DNA of 9,172 nt from Candidatus Methanomethylophilaceae archaeon (GCA_017475875.1 JAFVET010000119.1:1-9172), one strand, 5' to 3'. Shown: positions 1 through 6,304, numbered from the stretch's first letter. Made by a program: numbers and translations. Notes: generated by a model from the letters alone, not told the origin.

Positions 1-1037
1 CCCTGACGCAGGGTTTCGTCGGTGCCGACCTCGCCGCCCTCTGCCGCGAGGCGGCGATGAAGTGCCTGTCGTCCAAGTTGCCGAAGTTGGACCTGGACGG
101 TTCGGTCCCCGCCGAAGTGCTCCGCGACATGAGGGTCACCATGGACGACTTCATGAGCGCCCTCAACGAGATAGAGCCTAGCGGCATGAGGGAGGTTCTG
201 ATCGAGGTCCCGAAGGTGTCGTGGGACGACATCGGCGGATTGGACGACGTCCGCAGGACGATATCGGAATCCGTCGCCGTGGGTGACGGGAACCCTTACG
301 GCAAGCTCGGGATACAACCGGCCCGCGGGATACTCCTCTTCGGTCCTCCTGGAACCGGGAAGACGATGATCGCCAAGGCCCTGGCCAACGAGAAAGGGGT
401 CAACTTCATATCGGTAAACGGCCCGGAGGTCGCCAGCAAGTGGATGGGTGAGAGTGAGAGGGCCATCCGCCAGATATTCAAGCGTGCCAAGCAGATGGCG
501 CCCAGCATCATATTCTTCGACGAGATCGACTCCATCGCCCCGGTCCGCGGACTGGACGAAGGCCATTGGTCGAGGGTGGTCGCCCAGCTCCTGACGTCCA
601 TGGACGGGATAGGCGGCATGAAGGGGGTGACGATCATGGCCGCGACCAACCGTCCCGACATGATCGACCCGGCCCTCCTCAGGCCTGGCCGTTTCGACCG
701 CATGGTTCTCGTAGGTGCACCGAACCGCGAATCCCGGTTGGGTATCTTGAAGACGGTCACACGCGGCATGCCCCTGGAAGGTGTGGACCTCGGGGCCATA
801 GCCGACAGGACCGACCTGTACGTGGGTGCAGACCTCGCCGCGTTGTGCCGCGAGGCAGGGCTCGCAGCGTACCGCGAGGATCCGGAAGCCGAGAAGATAT
901 CGATGAGGCATTTCGAGAGCGCTTTGAAGGTGGTCGGACCGTCGCTGGACGAATTGACGGCGAAGAGATACGTCTCGATGTCGAGGGACCTCGGGAAGAG
1001 GCGCAGTTCCTGGGACCAGCTCCCGTTCTACGGATGA
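1..1037 (+). CDS. Cdc48/VAT-type AAA+ ATPase, 3' part (end of D1 plus complete D2)
   Basis: This is the C-terminal part of a tandem-AAA unfoldase; the 5' end lies outside the window and the first full codon is at base 3. About 344 residues are visible. They begin in the D1 small domain (GFVGADLAAL), pass a linker with SWDDIGGLDDV, and enter D2. D2 shows Walker A GPPGTGKT (bases 342-365), a pore-loop segment SKWMGESE, Walker B IIFFDEID (catalytic DE at 519-524), sensor-1 AATNRPD and the arginine-finger segment LLRPGRFDR. The protein ends in Phe-Tyr-Gly, which fits the HbYX motif that docks AAA rings onto the 20S proteasome. The family uses ATP to unfold and thread proteins in the cytosol. The start of D2 is shorter than usual: the stretch before KLGI lacks the common WPL-type segment. 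The gene converges with elp3 with almost no spacer. The family call is firm; proteasome docking is inferred. Confidence 0.95.
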   Translation, partial: LTQGFVGADLAALCREAAMKCLSSKLPKLDLDGSVPAEVLRDMRVTMDDFMSALNEIEPSGMREVLIEVPKVSWDDIGGLDDVRRTISESVAVGDGNPYGKLGIQPARGILLFGPPGTGKTMIAKALANEKGVNFISVNGPEVASKWMGESERAIRQIFKRAKQMAPSIIFFDEIDSIAPVRGLDEGHWSRVVAQLLTSMDGIGGMKGVTIMAATNRPDMIDPALLRPGRFDRMVLVGAPNRESRLGILKTVTRGMPLEGVDLGAIADRTDLYVGADLAALCREAGLAAYREDPEAEKISMRHFESALKVVGPSLDELTAKRYVSMSRDLGKRRSSWDQLPFYG

Positions 1038-1040
1038 TCG

Positions 1041-2576
1041 GAAGTGTTTCACCATGTACGGTGCCTCGAGTCCATACCCGAGGCTGCGGTAGTATCCGCG
1101 CACGCCGACGCCGCTGGTGACCCTGATCCCCGACCTGCCCTCGCGCATGGCTATGGACTCGGCCTCGGAGACGAGCCTCTTGCCGAACCCGCGGTGCTGC
1201 CAGTCCTCGCCCTCCTCACCGATGGACACCACTTTCCCGAATACCTTGAGCTCGCGTATGGTGGCCAGTCCGTTCCCGTCGAGCCTGACCCTAACGTATC
1301 CGATGAGCGAGTCCTCGTAGTCGAGGGACACGAAGTGTTCCATGCCGCCGCTGGCCTCGTACGTCTCGTCGCGGAGCACCACCTTGTCAGGATCGTCGAG
1401 GACGGCGCCGGTGTGGCCGACCTCGCGGCAGCGGATGCACCTGCACCTGCGCCCGGTGGCCGCCATGTGCGACTCCACGAGTTGGCGCAGGTTGCTCTTG
1501 AGGATCCCCGCCGAGATCTCCGGCACGGGTATGTCGCGTTGGATGCGTTGGATGCGGACGTAGTCAGGCACGTTCGATTTCATCTCGGACAGGAGTTCCA
1601 CGGCGGTGTCGACGTCGTACGGTTCGTAATCGCCGGCCTTCCACCAGTCGTACAGTTTGGTGCCCGCGACGACCAGCGTAGGGTAGAACTTAAGCATGTC
1701 CGGTCTGAAATCCGGGTCGTCGAACATCCTCTTGAAACATTCGAGGTCTTTTTCCGGTGACGATCCCGGGAGGCCGGGCATGACGTGGTAGCATATCTTC
1801 AGACCGCTGTCCTTGCATCTCCTGGTGCATGCGCGCACCGCTTCGACGCCGTGCCCTCTTTCCGATTTTTCCAGGACGGGGTCGTCGAGTATCTGCACCC
1901 CTATCTCCACCCTGGTTGCGCCCAGCCTCATGGCCTCCTTTATCTGTTCCTCGTCGAAGACGTCGGGCCTGGTCTCCATGGTCAGACCGACGCAACGGTG
2001 GGCGGAGGTCTCGTTGGTCCTCATCGCGTCTTCCAGCGATTCGGATTCGGAACCGTTCATGGCCTCGAAACACCTGCGGACGAACCATTCGCGGTAACCG
2101 ACGTCGCGGCTCGTGAACGTCCCGCCCATGATGATGAGGTCTATCTTGTCGGTCCTGTGGCCGATCTCGGTGAGTTGGGTGATGCGGTCGGTCACCTGGT
2201 CCCATGGGTCGAAAGCGTTCCTCTCGGCCCTCCTCGCCGCAGGTTCCTTCCCTGTATAGGATTGTGGCGAACCGTTGGCCACTCCTCCGGGACAGTACGC
2301 GCATTTGCCGTGCGGGCAGTCGTAGGGTGACGTCATGACCGCCACCACCGCCACGCCGCTCATGGTGCGCATCGGTTTCTTCAGGAGGAACGGCGTCAGC
2401 AGGTCGGCGTCGTCGGACCCGACGCGGGCCAGGATCTGGGAGTTGGGCGGAACAGTCTCCAGACCGTACTTCTTGCACAGCTTCAGCTTGAGGTTCTGGA
2501 GCTGGTCGCGGTCGCGGACGGTCCCGTCCTTCACGGCGGAGATGAGCTCCTCCGCCAGGCCGTCCAGGTCAGCCAT
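1041..2576 (-). CDS. elp3: Elp3, tRNA U34 carboxymethyl-modifying radical SAM/GNAT enzyme (stop codon missing)
   Basis: Elp3 combines a radical-SAM domain and an acetyl-CoA-binding GNAT domain to put the carboxymethyl precursor group on wobble U34 of tRNA. The ATG at base 2576 opens a frame of about 512 residues up to the expected end. Visible signatures are the CX4CX2C iron-sulfur motif CPHGKCAYC (C87, C92, C95), followed by PGG and SPQSYTGKEP, then METRPD and GATRVEIGVQ, a Cys cluster near RCRCIRCRE, and the acetyl-CoA loop QHRGFGKRL from Q460. The C-terminus SGVGVRGYYRSLGYG, then APYMVKHF, is typical Elp3 ending. No stop follows: the next codon is CGA, one transition away from TGA, and the frame stays open to base 3. 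I place the end at 1041 by homology. The start overlaps the upstream small gene by 8 bases, so translation is probably coupled. Identity is firm; the 3' end is uncertain. Confidence 0.9.
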
Positions 2577-2817
2577 AGTAAACGCTGGGTCTGAACCTGG
2601 CATCCTTCGGTTCCTCTTCTGCGGGCACCGATTCCATCACGTCGATGGACTCGATGCAACCGATGCGGATGAACCTGATGCGTCCCTCGGTCTCGAACAC
2701 CATCGCCGTCTCGGACCCGAGGACGGTCAAGCCGTTGTATATGCCCTCGGTCTCCTTGTCCTCCCCGTATCTGACGAGATAACGGGAACCAGTCTCCATC
2801 TTATAACTCGCGCTCAT
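2569..2817 (-). CDS. Small beta-rich conserved hypothetical protein in the elp3 operon (82 aa)
   Basis: An 82-residue acidic protein of unknown function. I cannot assign a family with confidence. Residues 10-62 alternate hydrophobic and polar positions (RYLVRYG, TAMVFETEG, IRFIRIG, ESIDV), which suggests a small beta-barrel or Sm-like fold; this is inference from pattern only. A charged linker (EEEPKD) leads to a C-terminus of Val-Tyr-Tyr-Gly, which also fits HbYX. The start at 2817 is favoured because GAGGA lies six bases upstream; a second Met at residue 7 is possible. The gene overlaps the upstream regulator by 17 bases, and its last codons (TATGGCTGA) contain the elp3 ATG. This tight packing indicates co-translation with elp3, so a role linked to tRNA modification or Elp3 partnering is the simplest guess. 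Confidence 0.75.
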   Translation of the reverse strand: MSASYKMETGSRYLVRYGEDKETEGIYNGLTVLGSETAMVFETEGRIRFIRIGCIESIDVMESVPAEEEPKDARFRPSVYYG

Positions 2818-3235
2818 TGGAATTCCTCGCTGCCAGGGCCTGGAAGTGAACCACGGTCTTGCGGTAGTTCTCCATCGCCATGTTCACATTGGCCTCCACG
2901 AAGTTCCACGCCTTGCCGAGGTCCCCGAACCTGATGCGGTACCCTTTCCGGGTCTGACCATCGTACTCGACGTCCATGACTTCCAGGAGGTCTATCGCCT
3001 TCAGCTTGTTGATGTGGCGGTACACCGTGGGGCGGGTGGTGCCCAACAGGGCCGCGAGTTCGTCCACAGCCCAGGCCTTAGACGGATATGCCATGAAGTA
3101 GTCCATGAACAGCCTGTACGGGATGCTCTCGCGAATGCTGGGTCCACCGGTCTTGGGATCGTATCCCCTGACCAGGTACCCTATCTGGGTCAGGAACGTC
3201 TCCGCGACCACATGAAGGTCATCGACCCCGTTCAT
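2801..3235 (-). CDS. Winged-helix DNA-binding regulator, first gene of the elp3 operon
   Basis: A putative transcription regulator of about 144 residues. The helix-turn-helix spans residues 53-80 (AWAVDELAALLGTT, then RPTVYRHINKL), followed by a wing (EYDGQTRKGYRI) and a C-terminal helix that could dimerise. The layout resembles ArsR/TrmB-like archaeal regulators, but the effector is not visible. The reading frame extends to an ATG at 3325. I reject those 30 extra residues because they cover an AT-rich stretch with codons rare here (TTA, ATA, AGT) that looks like the promoter. The ATG at 3235 has GGTGAG about ten bases upstream. GTG codons a few triplets earlier are alternatives. The gene ends TTATAA, overlapping the start of the 82-aa gene, so the three genes form one operon. 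Autoregulation or control of elp3 is possible but unproven. Confidence 0.8.
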   Translation of the reverse strand: MNGVDDLHVVAETFLTQIGYLVRGYDPKTGGPSIRESIPYRLFMDYFMAYPSKAWAVDELAALLGTTRPTVYRHINKLKAIDLLEVMDVEYDGQTRKGYRIRFGDLGKAWNFVEANVNMAMENYRKTVVHFQALAARNSNEREL

Positions 3236-3280
3236 AGGGGTGTTGCTCACCACGTTCAATTCGAACAAGCTCTCACTGGA

Positions 3281-3313
3281 CGCAATATGTAAAGGTTGAC
3301 TATTAATTATTAA
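3281..3313 (-). promoter_or_regulatory. AT-rich archaeal promoter region for the wHTH-elp3 operon
   Basis: Read on the minus strand, this stretch contains TTAATAATTAATAG and, about 20 bases on, CCTTTACATATTG. Either can serve as a TATA box in this GC-rich background. A start about 25 bases downstream of either gives a leader of roughly 28-47 bases before the ATG at 3235. This is part of the reason for choosing that start. No transcript data are available. Confidence 0.5.
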
Positions 3314-3359
3314 CGGAATTTCCATCGAAGTTCCTGATATTACCCTCAGAGACGGGCTT

Positions 3360-3386
3360 CCGACGGCATGCCGACGGGATCGGCAT
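3360..3386. repeat. Nested palindromes and direct repeat (operator-like or terminator-like)
   Basis: The palindrome CGGCATGCCG (3364-3373) overlaps an inverted repeat ATGCCGA/TCGGCAT with a 5-base loop (3368-3386). CCGACGG also occurs twice, at 3360 and 3371, 11 bases apart. The cluster sits 50-75 bases upstream of the wHTH operon promoter and 30-56 bases past the stop of the next minus-strand gene. It could be an operator for a regulator binding in tandem, or part of a termination region. Confidence 0.4.
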
Positions 3387-3398
3387 CCATAATCGCGG

Positions 3399-3410
3399 CG
3401 GGTTTTCCCG
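3399..3410 (-). terminator. Short hairpin after the trx-operon HTH gene
   Basis: CGGG and CCCG flank a 4-base A loop on the minus strand, five bases past the TGA at 3416. There is no T-tract, so termination activity is uncertain; the following inverted repeats may contribute. Confidence 0.3.
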
Positions 3411-3415
3411 AAAGG

Positions 3416-3928
3416 TCAGACGAGATCCCGGAGGCGGTCTATGGCGAGGTTGACGCTCGACGTCGGGATGACCCTGGACACGGGGATGGAAAGGATCTTC
3501 TCCACGGTCGGGGCCACAATCGGGGCACAGACGACCCCGAGCGCCCCGTCGCGTTCCGCGCGCACCGCGGCTATTATCGCGTCCTCCACGGTCGATACGG
3601 AATATTCGTGTATCGACACCTTCAACCCGTTTAGTTCCATTTCCTCGGGGAGGTCCTCCAGGACCGTGGCCGAGGCGATGACAGCTATGAACAGCCCCTC
3701 TTCGGGTGTCTGGAGGATGCGTATGGTCTTGATTATCTGACGGATGGTGCGGAGGTTGGGCTCGCGCCCACCCTCCAGAATCTTGTACATCGTGCTGTTG
3801 GACACCCCGGAGACCTGGCAGAACTCGTTGAATGTCATGCCGAGTTCGTCCTCCACGGTAGTGCGGAGGGCTTTCTGGAATCCCCCGTCCTCGCGGAGCA
3901 TCCCTGCGACGATGTCCGATACCGTCAT
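3416..3928 (-). CDS. HTH transcription regulator with C-terminal putative sensor domain (trx operon)
   Basis: A 170-residue predicted regulator. After an amphipathic N-terminus, residues 30-66 form a Cro/XRE-type helix-turn-helix (MTFNEFCQVSGVSNS, then TMYKILEGGREPNLRTI). Residues 75-170 are a compact alpha/beta domain with hydrophobic strands (LFIAVIASA, GALGVVCAP, SIPVSRVIPT) and a Leu-rich end, reminiscent of ligand-binding effector domains; this is inference. Two cysteines are present, C37 in the HTH and C134 in the effector domain. The ATG at 3928 overlaps the trxB-like stop in an ATGA arrangement, and AAGGTG lies four bases upstream. Its frame is open far upstream through trxB only as an antisense-free shadow. 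Co-transcription with thioredoxin and its reductase suggests control by redox state or by a metabolite tied to it. I do not recognise a named family. Confidence 0.85.
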   Translation of the reverse strand: MTVSDIVAGMLREDGGFQKALRTTVEDELGMTFNEFCQVSGVSNSTMYKILEGGREPNLRTIRQIIKTIRILQTPEEGLFIAVIASATVLEDLPEEMELNGLKVSIHEYSVSTVEDAIIAAVRAERDGALGVVCAPIVAPTVEKILSIPVSRVIPTSSVNLAIDRLRDLV

Positions 3929-4809
3929 TTCGCACCTTTGGCGAAGTCCGCCGCGGACGTTCCCGCGACGCATCCCTCGCCGACCGCTTTCGCGACCTGC
4001 CACGGCCTTCCGGTTATGTCTCCGCACGCGAAGAGGCCCGGGACGCCGGTCGACATGTCGCGGCCGACCTTCAGGGTGTCGTCGATCTCGGGCATGGCAC
4101 CGAGGTCCATCGCTAGGTCCGCCGAGGACTTGGCGCCGAGTTCGATGAAAACCCCATCCGTGGGGATGGAGGTTCCGTCTTCCAACACGAGAGCCTCGAC
4201 GCGGTCGGTACCGGTGATGGATTCCGGTTTGGAACCGTATATGCGGACACCCGCTTTCTCGGCCTTCGCCACGAGCGACCGGTCCGCCACCGTCTCCCAG
4301 GTGACCCAGGACGTCTCGGAGGCGTACGACGTCATCATCTCTGCGGACGTCGCGGCCTCGGAGTCGTTGCCGACTATGACCGCTTTCCTTCCCTTGTAGA
4401 AGTTGCAGTCGCACACGGCGCAGTAGCTGACGCCCTTCCCGAACAGTTCCTTCTCGCCGGGGATCCCGAGCTTCTTCCTCGAGATACCAGTGGCGAGAAC
4501 GACGGCTTTCGCGTGGTACTCGGTACCGTCCTCAACGGTGAGGTCGAAACCGTTCCCGGTACCGGCTGCGGCGATGACGTTCTGCCCGAGGAACCTGGCC
4601 CCGGTGGATTCCGCCTGGGCGCGGCCCTCCTCCAGGATGGCCGAACCCTCGGTCTTTCCAGTGCCGAGGTAGTTGTCGAGCCTGCACCCGTGGATGGCGC
4701 TGCTCTGGATACGGCCCATGACCACCACTGAGGTCTTCTTCCTGGAGGCGTGCATGGCGGCCTGTATTCCGGCCGGTCCACAGCCGATGACGGCCACGTC
4801 CACTTCCAT
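3925..4809 (-). CDS. trxB: Thioredoxin reductase-like flavoprotein lacking NADPH-binding motifs
   Basis: A 294-residue low-molecular-weight thioredoxin reductase homologue, which in this family passes electrons through FAD and a CXXC disulfide to thioredoxin. The FAD-binding GCGPAG lies at residues 9-14, ATGISR near 106, the redox pair C130-AV-C133 in YCAVCD, and the C-terminal FAD motif GLFACGDI at 258-265. A third Cys, C135, follows directly. The nucleotide domain is unusual: the expected GGGDSA-type glycine motif is VGNDSEA (146-152), and the HRRxxxR that holds the NADPH 2'-phosphate is replaced by WETVADR (171-177). NADPH is therefore unlikely as donor. Thermoplasma acidophilum TrxR and the F420-dependent enzyme of methanogens are known precedents. 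The ATG at 4809 lies two bases after the thioredoxin stop, and the stop overlaps the HTH start, so the three genes are one operon. Length and order match the family. Confidence 0.93.
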   Translation of the reverse strand: MEVDVAVIGCGPAGIQAAMHASRKKTSVVVMGRIQSSAIHGCRLDNYLGTGKTEGSAILEEGRAQAESTGARFLGQNVIAAAGTGNGFDLTVEDGTEYHAKAVVLATGISRKKLGIPGEKELFGKGVSYCAVCDCNFYKGRKAVIVGNDSEAATSAEMMTSYASETSWVTWETVADRSLVAKAEKAGVRIYGSKPESITGTDRVEALVLEDGTSIPTDGVFIELGAKSSADLAMDLGAMPEIDDTLKVGRDMSTGVPGLFACGDITGRPWQVAKAVGEGCVAGTSAADFAKGAK

Positions 4810-4811
4810 GC

Positions 4812-5123
4812 TCACACCGAGGTGATGATCTCGATCAGGTCCTCCTTGGGTCTGAGGCCCACGGGGGAGTCCACGAGCTTCCCGTCCTTGAAGATGAGGA
4901 TGGTCGGGATGGCGTTGATGTTGTACTTCATGGCGATGCCCTGGTTCTCGTCGGTGTTGAGCTTTCCGACGGCGACCTTGCCCGCGAGTTCCTCTGCGAT
5001 CTCGTCGATGATGGGACCCATCCTTCTGCAGGGTCCGCACCAGGGGGCCCAGCAGTCGACGACAGCGACCTTGTTCGATGAGACGAAGTTGTCAAACGTG
5101 CTCTCGGTTACTTCAGTTACCAT
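4812..5123 (-). CDS. trxA: Thioredoxin
   Basis: A 103-residue cytosolic thioredoxin that reduces protein disulfides. The active site WCGPC is at residues 28-32, preceded by the usual strand VAVVDCWAP, and the cis-proline is in NAIPT (P73). Length is typical of the single-domain family. An additional Cys, C24, lies four residues before the active-site tryptophan. It is the first gene of an operon with the reductase two bases downstream, which makes that flavoprotein its likely reductant. There is no Shine-Dalgarno sequence before the ATG at 5123. A TATA-like box is centred only about 20 bases upstream, so the mRNA is probably leaderless. Confidence 0.97.
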   Translation of the reverse strand: MVTEVTESTFDNFVSSNKVAVVDCWAPWCGPCRRMGPIIDEIAEELAGKVAVGKLNTDENQGIAMKYNINAIPTILIFKDGKLVDSPVGLRPKEDLIEIITSV

Positions 5124-5140
5124 AGGTCAGGGAATCTGCT

Positions 5141-5157
5141 ATGTATAGAAAAGGGTT
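5141..5157 (-). promoter_or_regulatory. TATA/BRE promoter of the thioredoxin operon
   Basis: On the minus strand AACCCTTTTCTATACAT lies 18-34 bases before the thioredoxin ATG. Archaeal initiation usually falls about 25 bases past the TATA centre, which places the start at or next to the ATG and explains the absence of a ribosome binding site. Confidence 0.55.
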
Positions 5158-5200
5158 CCGAGATGAAACAGAAGGCCGGAACGTGAGAAGGGGGCGATGA

Positions 5201-5215
5201 TGCGGGGGACCCGCA
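5201..5215 (-). terminator. GC-rich hairpin after the HD-domain gene
   Basis: TGCGGG and CCCGCA form a perfect 6-bp stem around a TCC loop, 11 bases past the stop at 5227, followed on the minus strand by a pyrimidine-rich run (CGCCCCCTTCT). It may end the wHTH-trm56-HD operon. It lacks a pure T-tract, so the call is moderate. Confidence 0.4.
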
Positions 5216-5226
5216 CCGATGCCGTT

Positions 5227-5799
5227 TCAGAAGTATTCGTCGCAGATCTTCAGTTTCGGGTATTCGCCGATCTCCTGCTGGATGCAGTCGAGGTCTTTCC
5301 CGTAGAGGTCGGACAGCTCGATGTGCAGGAGTTCGACCCTGTCGGCTCCGGAGAACGCGCCCTTGGACACCAGTTTGTTCACCGAATGCCCGTGGGGCAC
5401 GACGCGGTTGTCGCTCACCAGGTTGTCCGCATGTGCGACTAGTTTCTCCTCGATCGTACGGGGCATGTAGTCCGCCTTCGGCAGACCAAGTTCCACCACG
5501 TCGCGCTCGTCCAGACCGGCGCCGGTGTGCTTCCTTATTATGTCGACGAGCTCGACCGGAAGGTCCAGGCGTTCCGCTATCTGCGATCCGACGTAGGCGT
5601 GCATGATGCTGTGGTCCACGGACCTCCCGATGTCGTGCAACAGGGCCCCGGCTATGACGAGGTCCCTGTTCGCATCGATCTTCGTGAGCATCTGCTCGGC
5701 CACGGCGCGGACCGTGCAGCAGTGGATCACGACCCTCTTCTTGCACCCTTCCGCTATCAGATACTCCACGCACTCGCGGTCACTGGGGATTCTCGACAA
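5227..5799 (-). CDS. HD-domain protein, TIGR00295-like archaeal family
   Basis: A 190-residue metal-dependent phosphohydrolase-type protein whose substrate is unknown. HD-superfamily residues are visible: H26 in VIHCC, H55-D56 in GALLHDIG, H63 and H67, H91 in RKHTGAG, and D125 in AHADNLV, all likely metal ligands. LPKADYMPRTIEEK is characteristic of the archaeal family I know as TIGR00295. A frame open to 5895 exists, but upstream sequence overlaps trm56 and reads as a shadow. The best start is TTG at 5799, seven bases after GAGGGGG, giving a 20-base overlap with trm56. A GTG at residue 11 is the alternative. It is the last gene of the wHTH-trm56-HD operon, a context that hints at a role in nucleotide or tRNA metabolism. 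Confidence 0.88.
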   Translation of the reverse strand: MSRIPSDRECVEYLIAEGCKKRVVIHCCTVRAVAEQMLTKIDANRDLVIAGALLHDIGRSVDHSIMHAYVGSQIAERLDLPVELVDIIRKHTGAGLDERDVVELGLPKADYMPRTIEEKLVAHADNLVSDNRVVPHGHSVNKLVSKGAFSGADRVELLHIELSDLYGKDLDCIQQEIGEYPKLKICDEYF

Positions 5800-6304
5800 C
5801 GGTTTTCCCCCTCTCGTTGGGTACGACGGTGAGCTTCCCGCCGCGGTCCGAGTACAGCGCCCTGCCTTCGGTGAAGCGGTCCAGGAAGATCGCAAGCGCG
5901 GCTATCTCCGAATGGGGCTGGTTTCCGACGGATATGTTGTAGTCGGCACGCTGGTACACGTCCATGGGCACCTTCTCGGCCCCGACGATTATCATCATGT
6001 CCTTGTCCCGGGGTATCTTCGGGAGGGCCTCGTCCACCCTTTCGCCGTACATCGTGAGATGGACGATTATGCCATCGAACTTGCGCACGGCATCCTGCCA
6101 TCTGACACCGGTCTCAATGGAATAATCCCCTCCGAAGCGTCCCACGACGCTGCGGATGTTCTCCTCGAGAACGGGATCCTTGGTGTCGACGTATATGCCG
6201 CGGGCCCCGAGGGCCCTTGACGAAAGCGCGACGTGGGTGGTGACCCTTTTATCTCTTTCCGGACGATGCCCAATCCTCATTATCCATATGTCGGACATGT
6301 TCAT
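5780..6304 (-). CDS. trm56: tRNA (cytidine-56-2'-O)-methyltransferase Trm56
   Basis: This archaea-specific SPOUT methylase uses S-adenosylmethionine to methylate the 2'-O of C56 in the T-loop of tRNA, stabilising the elbow. The 174-residue protein has the family's N-terminal RIGHRPERDKRVTTHVAL, a central GIIVHLTMYG, and the knot-forming MIIVGAEKVP and ADYNISVGNQPHSEIAALA segments that bind the cofactor. Length is normal. The ATG at 6304 overlaps the upstream stop as ATGA; a second Met is at residue 3. Seven bases before the ATG a perfect 6-bp hairpin (GGATCG/CGATCC, loop of 3, bases 6312-6326) occupies the place of a ribosome binding site, so initiation probably depends on coupling to the preceding gene. 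The downstream HD gene overlaps its last 20 bases. Confidence 0.96.
   Translation of the reverse strand: MNMSDIWIMRIGHRPERDKRVTTHVALSSRALGARGIYVDTKDPVLEENIRSVVGRFGGDYSIETGVRWQDAVRKFDGIIVHLTMYGERVDEALPKIPRDKDMMIIVGAEKVPMDVYQRADYNISVGNQPHSEIAALAIFLDRFTEGRALYSDRGGKLTVVPNERGKTVVENPQ

Noticed and set aside
1044..1760. 238-codon plus-strand frame within elp3
   Set aside because: It is antisense to the conserved GNAT and radical-SAM parts of Elp3 and has no promoter, ribosome binding site or recognisable domain.
1690..2478. 262-codon minus-strand frame overlapping elp3 in another register
   Set aside because: Arg/Gly/Pro-rich frame-shifted reading of elp3; the true Elp3 frame has all family motifs.
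2335..2934. 199-codon plus-strand frame across elp3, the 82-aa gene and the regulator
   Set aside because: It is antisense to three overlapping genes, Ser/Arg/Pro-rich, with no family signature.
3236..3325. 30-residue N-terminal extension of the elp3-operon regulator
   Set aside because: It covers an AT-rich promoter-like stretch with codons not used elsewhere in the window. It remains possible if the start is mapped upstream.
3929..4414. 5' extension of the trx-operon HTH gene through trxB
   Set aside because: The frame is open through the reductase gene in another register, but the sequence there is Arg/Gly-rich with no domain; the ATG at 3928 has a ribosome binding site and ATGA coupling.
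4810..5040. 5' extension of the reductase through the thioredoxin gene
   Set aside because: Only an open shadow register of thioredoxin; the FAD motif starts nine residues after the ATG at 4809, as usual for the family.
5190..5226. GATGATG near a trx-HD spacer considered as a box C of a C/D guide RNA
   Set aside because: No matching D box (CTGA) at suitable spacing and no C'/D' pair in the spacer.
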